Shown: positions 1 to 7,587 of the stretch, in pieces
How positions within the stretch are numbered: position 1 is the first letter of the stretch
Layout: each line of letters starts with the position of its first letter
Assembly (NCBI GenBank): GCA_022824465.1
Contig: JAJDZV010000008.1
Span: 186,001-250,000, forward strand
From: Anaerolineae bacterium
GTDB lineage: Bacteria > Chloroflexota > Anaerolineae > Aggregatilineales > Phototrophicaceae
Length of the DNA: 64,000 nt
Direction of reading: 5' to 3'
Position numbers and translations under genes: made by a program
Notes under the pieces: generated by a model
Told to the model about the DNA's origin: nothing
The model's input: the letters and a program-made list of their open reading frames with translations, nothing else
Database searches by the model: none

Positions 1-1
1 T

Positions 2-745
2 TCGCTGGTCGCGGACGATACGATTTATGTACCGTTTCAGAACGGTGGCTTGAGCGCAATCTCGCTCCAGGATTTCCGTCTCAAGTGGAAACTTGCGACG
101 GATGCCGGCGTCTGGGCGCAGCCGCTGCTTGTTGATGATATGCTCATCGTGCCGTCGATAGACCACTTCTTGTACGCGGTCGACAGTTCAACTGGCGCGC
201 GTCTTTGGACTGCCGATCTGGGTGGGGCGGTCGCGTCGACCCCTTTGCATGCCAATGGGCGACTTTATGTCGGCAGCTTCAACAAGAGCTTCTTTGAAAT
301 CTCCCTCGATGGCGCGATCATGAGCACATACGCCACCCAGAATTGGGTTTGGGGCACGCCAGCCATTGATGAGTATGGCGTGATTTATGTCGCCGACCTG
401 AGCGGCTATGTACATGCGCTGGATAGCGAAAACGGTCTGCGTGAACGCTGGTCCGTGCAGATTGCCGAGCGCGGCATTCGGGCGGGGCCCCTGGTGTACG
501 GCGACCGCGTAATCGTGGCGTCGCGCGACGGCAAGGTCTATTGGCTGGACCGACGCGATGGCCAGCTGCTCAATGCGCGCGAAATCGACGAACGGCCCGA
601 ATTGCTCGGTGATATGATGTTGTTGGAGCCGGGCGCTGACTTGACAATTGACGAACCGCTTCTGTTGGTCAGTTCGGTGCACGATGCTCGCCTTCTTATT
701 GCCTTCGGCGTCGACGGGCGCCAAACCTGGGTCTATCCTCGCTAG
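2..745 (+). CDS. PQQ-type beta-propeller repeat protein, 5' end outside window
   Basis: The reading frame is open from base 2, so the gene starts left of the window; a TTG at base 50 lies inside a repeat and is not the true start. The visible 247 residues contain several blades of the PQQ/YVTN propeller type, recognised by recurring patterns such as IYVADLSGYVHALDSENG and LYAVDSSTG-LW. Such proteins are usually exported or outer-face scaffolds, or BamB-like; no enzyme residues can be seen in this part. It ends 23 bases before yidC on the same strand, so it may belong to the yidC-jag operon. Family assignment is good, function unknown. Confidence 0.8.
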   Translation, partial: SLVADDTIYVPFQNGGLSAISLQDFRLKWKLATDAGVWAQPLLVDDMLIVPSIDHFLYAVDSSTGARLWTADLGGAVASTPLHANGRLYVGSFNKSFFEISLDGAIMSTYATQNWVWGTPAIDEYGVIYVADLSGYVHALDSENGLRERWSVQIAERGIRAGPLVYGDRVIVASRDGKVYWLDRRDGQLLNAREIDERPELLGDMMLLEPGADLTIDEPLLLVSSVHDARLLIAFGVDGRQTWVYPR

Positions 746-768
746 TACGGCGGCTGGAGCGCAACTGA

Positions 769-1662
769 ATGTGGGACATAATCCTCAACCCGTTTGTAAC
801 AATACTCGCATGGCTCTACGCCGCGCTCAACCAGGACATCGTGCTGGCGATCGTCGTATTGACGGTAATCATTCGCATTCTGACTTTCCCGCTCTTCGCC
901 AAACAGCAGGAATCTCAAAAGAAGATGCAGCAGATTCAGCCTCAACTGAAGAAGCTGCAGGAGAAGTATAAAGGCGACAAAGAGAAGATGTCGCAAGCCC
1001 AGATGAAGCTCTACCGGGAGAATAAGGTCAACCCGGTCGGTGGCTGCTTTCCTATGCTCATTCAGTTTCCCATCCTTATCGGCTTGTACCAGGCGATCTT
1101 CTTTGCCTTGGCCGCGACGCCCTTTCAGTTGGTTGATTTGTCGGAAAGGCTTTTGATTCCGGGCCTCGATTCTTTGATTCCGCTTCAACGGATGTGGTCG
1201 CCAATTCCCCAATTGACGGCGCTTCTTCCTGAGCTTGATCTGACGCTTTCGCCGATGGAAAACCCGACCTACGCCTTGGCATTGCCGCTGCTGGTGCTGG
1301 TCACCACCTGGGGCCAGCAAAAGCTGACCATGTCTTCCGTTGGCCAGAAGCCAGCGAAGAAGGACGATGACGACGGCGACGGCGCCGGCGGTCAAGCGGC
1401 CGCCATGACCAAGAGCATGACCACGATTATGCCCATCATGTTTGGCTTCTTTTCGCTATCGTTTTCGGTGGGTCTGTCGATCTACTTTGTGACGTCCAAT
1501 TTGATTGGCGTCGTGCAATATAGTCCGCAAGGCAAGCAATTCTTGGGACGTATCTTCGGGCGAAAGAGCTCCGAAGAAGCGCCGGTGGAAGTTGTCTTTG
1601 AAGACGACGAGCCAGTCAAGAAGACGCGGAAACGACGGAAGAAGAAGCCGCGGCGCAAGTAG
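769..1662 (+). CDS. yidC: Membrane protein insertase YidC/Oxa1 family
   Basis: Inserts and folds membrane proteins, alone or with SecYEG. The 297-residue protein is the short (Gram-positive/Oxa1-like) form without the large periplasmic domain. It has a hydrophobic segment at about 22-43 containing the conserved groove arginine (R36, in IIRILTFPL), a coiled basic loop (about 45-85), then hydrophobic segments near 90-115, 168-188 and 215-250. A very basic C-terminal tail (about 283-297) fits ribosome binding. An acidic, Gly-rich loop (DDDDGDGAGG, about 198-208) precedes the last membrane segments. A GGAG lies nine bases before the ATG. jag follows 42 bases downstream, the usual partner. Confidence 0.95.
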   Translation: MWDIILNPFVTILAWLYAALNQDIVLAIVVLTVIIRILTFPLFAKQQESQKKMQQIQPQLKKLQEKYKGDKEKMSQAQMKLYRENKVNPVGGCFPMLIQFPILIGLYQAIFFALAATPFQLVDLSERLLIPGLDSLIPLQRMWSPIPQLTALLPELDLTLSPMENPTYALALPLLVLVTTWGQQKLTMSSVGQKPAKKDDDDGDGAGGQAAAMTKSMTTIMPIMFGFFSLSFSVGLSIYFVTSNLIGVVQYSPQGKQFLGRIFGRKSSEEAPVEVVFEDDEPVKKTRKRRKKKPRRK

Positions 1663-1704
1663 ACCCTTGCCAGTGCTAGCGGACGATCAACAGGTGATGA
1701 AACC

Positions 1705-2448
1705 ATGGAAATGATTGAAGTAACTGCCAACTCGGTGCAGGCGGCGATCGATAAAGGCTTGGCGCAATTGAAGGCGCGCCCCGGCGAAGTTGTCGTCGAG
1801 GTGCTTGAAGAACCGAATACCGGCTTGTTTGGCTTTGGCGCTCGCGAAGCACGGGTGCGGCTGGTCTTGATTAGTCGCCGCCGCGAAGAACGTCAGGAAG
1901 ACTACAACCAGTTTGGAGACTCACCCGGCGAGTCGCGTCAGCATCCAGCGCGGCCGAAGTCCGTTTCCGAAGAAGATATGGACGAGGATGCCTTAGTTGG
2001 CAAGCAAGTGCTGGAAGAATTGCTGGCGAAAATGGGCGTGGATGCGCGAATTGACGTCCAATTGGCCGAAGATGATGACGATGGCGAGAAGCCGCACTGG
2101 ATGCTCAATGTGTCCGGCGGTCGCGTTAACCGCTTGATCGGGCGCAGAGGCGAGACTTTGTCCGCGCTTCAGCATATTGTTCGTTTGATCTGCAGCCGAC
2201 GCCTCGAGCGGCGAGCCAACATCATCATTGATGCCGGCGCTTACAAATTCGGACGTACTAAACGACTTCGGGGCTTGGCGAAGCGGATGGCAAAGCAGGC
2301 CGTGCAGCAGGGACGTACGATAACGCTCGAGCCAATGCTTCCCAATGAACGGCGGATCATCCATCTAACCTTGCGCGGCCGCAACGATGTCCAAACCCGC
2401 AGCGTCGGCGAGGGCCGTTCGCGCAAAGTGACAATCGTGCCAAATTAA
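1705..2448 (+). CDS. jag: Jag/KhpB RNA-binding protein (Jag-N, KH, R3H)
   Basis: Cytoplasmic RNA-binding protein normally paired with yidC; in Gram-positive bacteria it is known as KhpB/EloR and links RNA binding to cell elongation. Domain order in 247 residues: Jag-N (about 3-52, ending in the typical GLFGFGAREARV), an acidic disordered linker (about 60-100), a KH domain with the GRRG loop at 146-149, and an R3H domain with the R-x3-H signature at 216-220. AGGTGATG lies just upstream of the ATG; a second in-frame ATG two codons later is possible. The classical yidC-jag order supports the call. Confidence 0.95.
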   Translation: MEMIEVTANSVQAAIDKGLAQLKARPGEVVVEVLEEPNTGLFGFGAREARVRLVLISRRREERQEDYNQFGDSPGESRQHPARPKSVSEEDMDEDALVGKQVLEELLAKMGVDARIDVQLAEDDDDGEKPHWMLNVSGGRVNRLIGRRGETLSALQHIVRLICSRRLERRANIIIDAGAYKFGRTKRLRGLAKRMAKQAVQQGRTITLEPMLPNERRIIHLTLRGRNDVQTRSVGEGRSRKVTIVPN

Positions 2449-2521
2449 AGCCCTTTGCGCCTGAGATTGCATCGACCATCTCGAATTCCGACTTAGCTGC
2501 TTCTACTTGCGGCACGCGCCT

Positions 2522-3364
2522 ATGTGGACCTCCATTGATGTCTTGTTGCTAGGTCACATGACCGTCGACTTGGTTCCTGGCGGAAGAATGCTGGGTGGGA
2601 CCGTAGCCTATGCCGCCGCGACCTATGCCGCCTTTGGCCACGATACCGGTATTGTCACGAGCGCCGCCGCCAGCGAACCCCTGCTCAAGCAATTGGAACC
2701 ATATGCCCGGCTTGCAGTTGTCCCTTCAGATCAGTGCTTGACCTACGAAAATGTGTATGGAGATTGCGGACGACAGCAATACGTCCGCGCGACTGCGCAG
2801 CCCTTGCAGTTCGCCGATATCCCGCCTGACTGGGCCGCCGCGCGCTATGTGCATTTGGCGCCGCTCGCTGCGGAAATAGATCCGCGCAAGTTGGCGGAGC
2901 AACTGCCCGAAGCGACGATCATGCTGACCTTGCAGGGTATGATGCGCCGCTGGGATGCGGACGGCTTGGTGAGATTCCGCAAGTGGTTTGATAAGCGCGC
3001 CGCAGAGTTGATCGACATTATCGTATATAGCGAAGAAGACATCGCCGAGCAGCCTGCGCTTACCGACCAGTTGCGTCCGATTTGCCGGCACTTGGTGGTC
3101 ACCAACGGGCGATTTGGCGGAACCTATTACCATGATGGCGGGTCCATGCGCTACGATAGCATAGCTGTGGAGCCCTGCGATTTGACGGGCGCCGGCGATG
3201 TATTTGCGGCGTCGCTGCTTGCTGCCATGCCGCTGCTTGACGGCGATGTCGCGCGATCGGTCCAGGCAGCTGGCAGGCTGGCCGCCTATTCCGTCACGCG
3301 TTCCGGGCTTGACAGCGCGCCTGTACGCGCAGAAATTGACGCCGAAATCCCGCGAAGCGTTTAG
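2522..3364 (+). CDS. PfkB/ribokinase-family sugar or nucleoside kinase
   Basis: Likely phosphorylates a sugar, nucleoside or similar alcohol with ATP; the substrate cannot be told. The C-terminal PfkB signature is intact (DLTGAGDVFAASLL; the GAGD anion hole and catalytic Asp are near residue 226), and the N-terminal part has GGTVAYAAATYAAFG, matching the substrate-binding glycines. I chose the ATG at 2522; a TTG five codons upstream (2507) is less likely and neither has a clear Shine-Dalgarno. At 280 residues it is slightly short for the family, and the lid region is reduced. It ends nine bases before the next gene, so the two are probably cotranscribed. Confidence 0.8.
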   Translation: MWTSIDVLLLGHMTVDLVPGGRMLGGTVAYAAATYAAFGHDTGIVTSAAASEPLLKQLEPYARLAVVPSDQCLTYENVYGDCGRQQYVRATAQPLQFADIPPDWAAARYVHLAPLAAEIDPRKLAEQLPEATIMLTLQGMMRRWDADGLVRFRKWFDKRAAELIDIIVYSEEDIAEQPALTDQLRPICRHLVVTNGRFGGTYYHDGGSMRYDSIAVEPCDLTGAGDVFAASLLAAMPLLDGDVARSVQAAGRLAAYSVTRSGLDSAPVRAEIDAEIPRSV

Positions 3365-3373
3365 GACAGGGAA

Positions 3374-4975
3374 ATGATTCAGTCGATCCTCTACAATGGC
3401 AACATCATTACACTGGATGAGCGGCGACCACGGGTCAGCGCGCTCGCTATCAGTTACGGACGAATTGTTGCGCTGGGCGGCGACGACGAGATACGGACCT
3501 TGTCCAGCCGGCGCGCCGCCACCCTTGACCTGGGAGGCAAGACCGTCCTGCCCGGGCTGACTGACGCGCACCTGCATTGGGAAGCGCAAGCGCTCGCGCT
3601 AAAGTCAGTCGACGTCTTCGAAGCGGCCAGCCGCGACCTTGCCATCGCTCGCGTCGCCGAGCGCGTCCGGCAAACTCCTGCTGGCGAATGGGTAACCGGG
3701 CAGGGCTGGGCGCAAGATCTATGGTCTGACCGCGCTTTCCCAAGCAAGATGGATCTTGACATTGTGGCGCCCCAGAATCCGGTCTATCTAAGCGCGAAAA
3801 GCGGCCATGCTGGCTGGACGAATTCAGCTGCGCTGGCGGCCGCCGGCATCACGGATTCCACGCCCGATCCCGAAGGCGGTCAAATCGTGAGGGACCCCTC
3901 GGGCGAGGCCAACGGCATCTTGCTGGAAACCGCGATGGAAATCGTGGAAGACCAGATTCCCCGACCGACCGCGGAGCAGCTAGCCGACATGATGGTTGAT
4001 GCGCAGACGCTGGCTTTGAGAGCCGGCATTACCATGATCCACGATTTTGACGAGCCCTCGTGTCTGGTCGCGCTGCAGATTCTGCGCGAGCAAAGCCGGC
4101 TGGACCTGCGCGTCATGAAGCAGATCAATCAGCAGTGGTTGGATGCGGCCTTGGATTCAGGCTTGCGTCGCGGATTCGGCGACGATTGGATTCGCATCGG
4201 CGCGCTGAAACTCTTTGCCGACGGCGCCCTGGGACCGAAGACCGCCTTGATGTTTGAACCCTACGCCGGCGAGCCGGACAACTATGGCATGGCTGTGGTT
4301 GACAAAGAAGAAATGGTCGAACTGGTCAGTCGCGCCAGCAAATTCGGTCTGCCCTCGAGCGTGCACGCCATCGGCGACAAAGCGGTGCATGACGTGTTGG
4401 ACGTATTCGAGATCACTCGGCGCGAAGAGGCGGCGCGCGCCGAACCGGTCAGCAACCGCCGGCATCGTATTGAGCACGTGCAAATCATCCACCCGCGCGA
4501 TGCAGGGCGCCTGGCTGCGCTGGATATCATCGCTTCCATGCAGCCGATTCACGCCACCTCCGACATGATGACCGCCGACCGCTATTGGGGCGACCGCAAT
4601 CGCTACGCTTATAACCCGCGACTGCAACTGGACTACGGCGCTCGCATCGCCTTCGGGTCGGATGCGCCGGTCGAGCCCTTTGACCCTCTTCTAGGCATCC
4701 ACGCCGCGATCACGCGTCAGCGCGATGGCAAGCCCGCGGGCGGCTGGTATCCGGAAGCGCGTTTGAATCTGCGCGAGACTTTGCTCGGTTTCACACAAGG
4801 TCCCGCCTATGCCGCCGGCATGGAAGACCGTTTGGGAAAGCTCGCCGAAGGCTTCCTCGCTGATCTAATCGTGCTCGACCGCGACATCACCAAGGTCGAG
4901 CCCGACGCCATCCCCGAGTTAAACGTGCTCGGCGCCATGGTAGATGGGCAATGGCGACATCGCGAGTTTGACTAG
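3374..4975 (+). CDS. Amidohydrolase family protein (YtcJ-like, Amidohydro_3)
   Basis: Metal-dependent hydrolase of the amidohydrolase superfamily, 533 residues, the full length of YtcJ-type proteins. The metal-binding HxH is at 66-68 (DAHLHWE), later metal histidines fit SVHAIGDKAVHD and RIEHVQ, and the catalytic Asp fits FGSDAPVEPFDP near residue 430. The N-terminal composite domain (VLPGLTDAH) and C-terminal cap are complete. A strong GGACAGGGAA precedes the ATG, nine bases after the PfkB gene's stop. Real substrates of YtcJ-like enzymes are mostly unknown, and nothing here narrows it. Confidence 0.85.
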   Translation: MIQSILYNGNIITLDERRPRVSALAISYGRIVALGGDDEIRTLSSRRAATLDLGGKTVLPGLTDAHLHWEAQALALKSVDVFEAASRDLAIARVAERVRQTPAGEWVTGQGWAQDLWSDRAFPSKMDLDIVAPQNPVYLSAKSGHAGWTNSAALAAAGITDSTPDPEGGQIVRDPSGEANGILLETAMEIVEDQIPRPTAEQLADMMVDAQTLALRAGITMIHDFDEPSCLVALQILREQSRLDLRVMKQINQQWLDAALDSGLRRGFGDDWIRIGALKLFADGALGPKTALMFEPYAGEPDNYGMAVVDKEEMVELVSRASKFGLPSSVHAIGDKAVHDVLDVFEITRREEAARAEPVSNRRHRIEHVQIIHPRDAGRLAALDIIASMQPIHATSDMMTADRYWGDRNRYAYNPRLQLDYGARIAFGSDAPVEPFDPLLGIHAAITRQRDGKPAGGWYPEARLNLRETLLGFTQGPAYAAGMEDRLGKLAEGFLADLIVLDRDITKVEPDAIPELNVLGAMVDGQWRHREFD

Positions 4976-4997
4976 GCAGTCATTGCGCCACGACCGC

Positions 4998-5633
4998 TTA
5001 ACTGAATTCCGCCGTGCTGAAGACGACACGGAAGGGCCGGCAATAGATGACGACGCTTCGGTAGGAGCCCAGGTCAATTTCAGACGGAAGCTCGTAATTC
5101 TGGTTTCCGACATTGCCCTTCAGCTCTCCGAGATGCACCTCGTTTTCGCCTAAGCCGGCGAATGTGCTGGTGGGGGCTTCAGTCGACAGATAGACATGCA
5201 AGTCGGGTCCGTTTTTGGAGCGGAAGTCCTCAAAGCGCAGAATCCGTTCGCCGTCCGGCAGCTCGTATATTGATGCTGTACCGACGGCGCCGTGGATCGG
5301 GTCTATGTCAATGAACGATCCCATAGCGATCACCGTTGGTTCAGCCGGCATCTCCGGCGGCATCGCTTGATCCCCCGCTGGCACGACATTGTCGTCACCG
5401 ATTTGCGCTCTGGCGGTTTGCTCAGCCATGTCGCGGTTTTCCTTCGCCATGTCAATTAGCGCCTGCTTTTCTTCTTCCGGCATGTTGCCGACCGCCTCGC
5501 GCTGTTCTGCTGTCAAACCCGGAAATGCTTCATTGACTTCGCGATTTACGAAATAAAGCCAAGGTCTGGTAATCGCCAAACCGACGACAACCACCACCGC
5601 CACCACCGCTATCACAATCAATCGTCGCTGCAT
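4998..5633 (-). CDS. Membrane-anchored DM13-domain protein
   Basis: Begins at the ATG that has GGGAG eight bases upstream; a longer frame to 5681 lacks such a site. The 211 residues are one N-terminal membrane anchor (about 5-28), a helical, charged stretch (35-80), a short Pro-rich linker and a DM13 domain (about 100-211), recognised by GSFIDIDPIHGAVGTASIY, NGPDLHVYLS and the terminal VIYCRPFRVVFSTAEF. The single conserved cysteine of DM13, proposed for electron transfer, is present (C198). It converges with the amidohydrolase and is divergent from tpx, so a redox role at the outer face of the membrane is plausible but inferred. Confidence 0.85.
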   Translation of the reverse strand: MQRRLIVIAVVAVVVVVGLAITRPWLYFVNREVNEAFPGLTAEQREAVGNMPEEEKQALIDMAKENRDMAEQTARAQIGDDNVVPAGDQAMPPEMPAEPTVIAMGSFIDIDPIHGAVGTASIYELPDGERILRFEDFRSKNGPDLHVYLSTEAPTSTFAGLGENEVHLGELKGNVGNQNYELPSEIDLGSYRSVVIYCRPFRVVFSTAEFS

Positions 5634-5682
5634 TTGATAGTCTCCCTCGCGCGATATTCCCTCCGCAGACGCCTTTATCACT

Positions 5683-5710
5683 TTGCCTGAGACAGTGTTG
5701 CGCCTATAAT
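5683..5710 (+). promoter_or_regulatory. Sigma70-type promoter of tpx
   Basis: TTGCCT (5683-5688), 16-base spacer, TATAAT (5705-5710, perfect -10). It points at tpx, whose ATG is 58 bases further on and has a good AAGGAG site. Seen by eye only. Confidence 0.6.
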
Positions 5711-5768
5711 CTTCATCATATCTGATTCGACCTTAGAACAACATGAGAAGCATAAAGGAGAATTCAAG

Positions 5769-6275
5769 ATGGCACGCCCAGGCATGATGGTTGGCGACAA
5801 CGAACACCATATTCAGAACGACATGCTGGCGATCGGCTCATCGGCGCCGGATTTCGTATTGATCGCCAACGATCTGAGCAGTAAGACTTTGGCGGACTAC
5901 AGCGGCAAGGTGAAGGTCATTAGCGTCGTGCCTTCCATTGACACCGGCGTCTGCGCCGATCAAACACGACGATTCAACCTGGAGGCGGCGGGGCTGAACG
6001 ACACCGTCGTGCTCACGGTCAGCGCGGACATGCCTTTTGCTCTCGGCCGTTTCTGCGGCGCCGAAGGCATCGAGAATTCCGAGACGCTTAGCGCCCATCG
6101 CGATATGAAATTCGCCGATGACTTTGGCGTCCACGACACCGAGTGGCGTATTTGCCAGCGGGCGGTATTCGTGCTTGACCGCGACGATATCGTTCGTCAC
6201 GCTGAGTACGTGCCGATTATCGGCGATGAAGTGGACTATGACGCCGCGTTGGCCAAAGCCAGGGAACTGGCATAA
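5769..6275 (+). CDS. tpx: Thiol peroxidase, atypical 2-Cys peroxiredoxin (Tpx)
   Basis: Reduces hydrogen peroxide and alkyl hydroperoxides using thioredoxin. The 168-residue length is normal for Tpx. The peroxidatic cysteine is C62 in the family signature PSIDTGVCADQTRRFN, and the resolving cysteine is C96 in ALGRFCGAEGIEN, which gives the intramolecular disulfide of the atypical 2-Cys class. AAGGAG is placed well before the ATG. It has its own promoter (5683-5710) and lies 25 bases before an M29 aminopeptidase on the same strand. No signal peptide, so cytoplasmic. Confidence 0.95.
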   Translation: MARPGMMVGDNEHHIQNDMLAIGSSAPDFVLIANDLSSKTLADYSGKVKVISVVPSIDTGVCADQTRRFNLEAAGLNDTVVLTVSADMPFALGRFCGAEGIENSETLSAHRDMKFADDFGVHDTEWRICQRAVFVLDRDDIVRHAEYVPIIGDEVDYDAALAKARELA

Positions 6276-6300
6276 CTACGCGAATCGGCGAAGGGACTGA

Positions 6301-7407
6301 ATGATGAGCGACTTACGACGAAGAAGACTGGCTGATCTGCTGGTCAATTATTCGACGGCGGTTAAGCCTGGCGATTGGGTCGGGATACTGGGCGAATTTA
6401 CGTCGCTGCCGATTCTGCGCGAGGTGCACCAGTCAGTAATCGACGCCGGCGGTCATCCGACGCTGCTTATCAACGATGGCCACATGCAGCGTTACTTTCT
6501 GCGCAGGGCCAGCGACGAGCAGATAAACTGGATCGACCCCAGCCTAAAACTCTATACCGAAGAGGCCGATGTTTACATTCGGGTCGGCGCGCCGTCAAAC
6601 ACGCGAGCGATGAGCAGCATCAGCGCCGACAAGATGCGCCAGCAGCAATCCGCTCAAAGTGAAATCCTTCACACTCGCTTGGAACGCGCCGCGCGGGGAG
6701 AATTCCGCTGGGTGGGCGCTCTCTATCCCACCGATGCCAGCGCGCAAGAAGCCAACATGAGCCTTGAAGAATACGAAGACTTCGTCTATGGCGCCTGCTT
6801 CTGTGATTGCGCTGACCCGGCCGCGGAATGGCGAAAGCTCAGCCAGATGCAGCAGCACAAGGTCGACTTTCTCACCGGCAAAGACAAAGTTGTTCTGCGC
6901 GGACCTAACATAGACCTCGCGCTCAGTATTGCGGGCCGAAGCTTTGTCAACAGCGATGGCCGGCGCAACATGCCCAGCGGTGAGATCTTCACGGGTCCAG
7001 TTGAGGATAGCGTCAACGGCTGGGTCCGCTTTAGCTATCCGGCCATCGTCGGCGGCCGCGCGGTCAGCGGCATTGAGCTTAGATTCACCGACGGGAAAGT
7101 GACTGACGCCTCCGCTGAAATGAACGAAGCCTTGTTGCACGCGCAACTGGACACGGACCCGGGCGCGCGCTATCTCGGCGAATTTGCCATCGGCACGAAC
7201 TTCGGCATCAGCCAGTTTACCGGCATGATACTCTTTGACGAGAAAATCGGCGGCACGGTGCACATGGCGGTTGGTATGGGCTATCCGGAGACCGGCAGCC
7301 AAAACCGGAGCGCGGTTCATTGGGACATGATCTGCGATATGCGCGCCGAGAGCGAAATCCACGTCGATGGCGAGCTCTTTTACAAGGACGGCGGTTTCGT
7401 CGTCTGA
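6301..7407 (+). CDS. M29-family metallo-aminopeptidase
   Basis: Thermophilic-type aminopeptidase (AmpS/PepS/aminopeptidase T family) that removes N-terminal amino acids using two metal ions. The 368 residues cover the whole family. Recognisable landmarks are NMPSGEIFTGPVEDSVNG (metal-ligand glutamates), GARYLGEFAIGTN, and the C-terminal SAVHWDMICDM carrying the His and Asp ligands. Two consecutive ATGs (6301, 6304) are both possible; GAAGGGA lies upstream. A rho-independent terminator follows at 7475-7497. It probably shares a transcript with tpx. Confidence 0.92.
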   Translation: MMSDLRRRRLADLLVNYSTAVKPGDWVGILGEFTSLPILREVHQSVIDAGGHPTLLINDGHMQRYFLRRASDEQINWIDPSLKLYTEEADVYIRVGAPSNTRAMSSISADKMRQQQSAQSEILHTRLERAARGEFRWVGALYPTDASAQEANMSLEEYEDFVYGACFCDCADPAAEWRKLSQMQQHKVDFLTGKDKVVLRGPNIDLALSIAGRSFVNSDGRRNMPSGEIFTGPVEDSVNGWVRFSYPAIVGGRAVSGIELRFTDGKVTDASAEMNEALLHAQLDTDPGARYLGEFAIGTNFGISQFTGMILFDEKIGGTVHMAVGMGYPETGSQNRSAVHWDMICDMRAESEIHVDGELFYKDGGFVV

Positions 7408-7474
7408 GCATGCGCAAGCTCTATCGAATCGACTAGGCGACCAAATAAACCAATTCGCCAATACGTGAACAAAT

Positions 7475-7497
7475 AGTCGCCTTTGGGCGGCTTTTTT
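7475..7497 (+). terminator. Rho-independent terminator after the M29 aminopeptidase
   Basis: Seven-base-pair stem AGTCGCC / GGCGGCT (one G-U pair), four-base loop, followed directly by six Ts (7492-7497). It lies between two plus-strand genes and would close the tpx-aminopeptidase transcript. Confidence 0.85.
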
Positions 7498-7587
7498 GTG
7501 CCAGGCTAAGGATGGTTGCCGTTTGCTTTGCCCAGAATCGGCGGCTGAACTAGTATGCGTATAGTCTAATGAGACGAGGTTGCAAGC

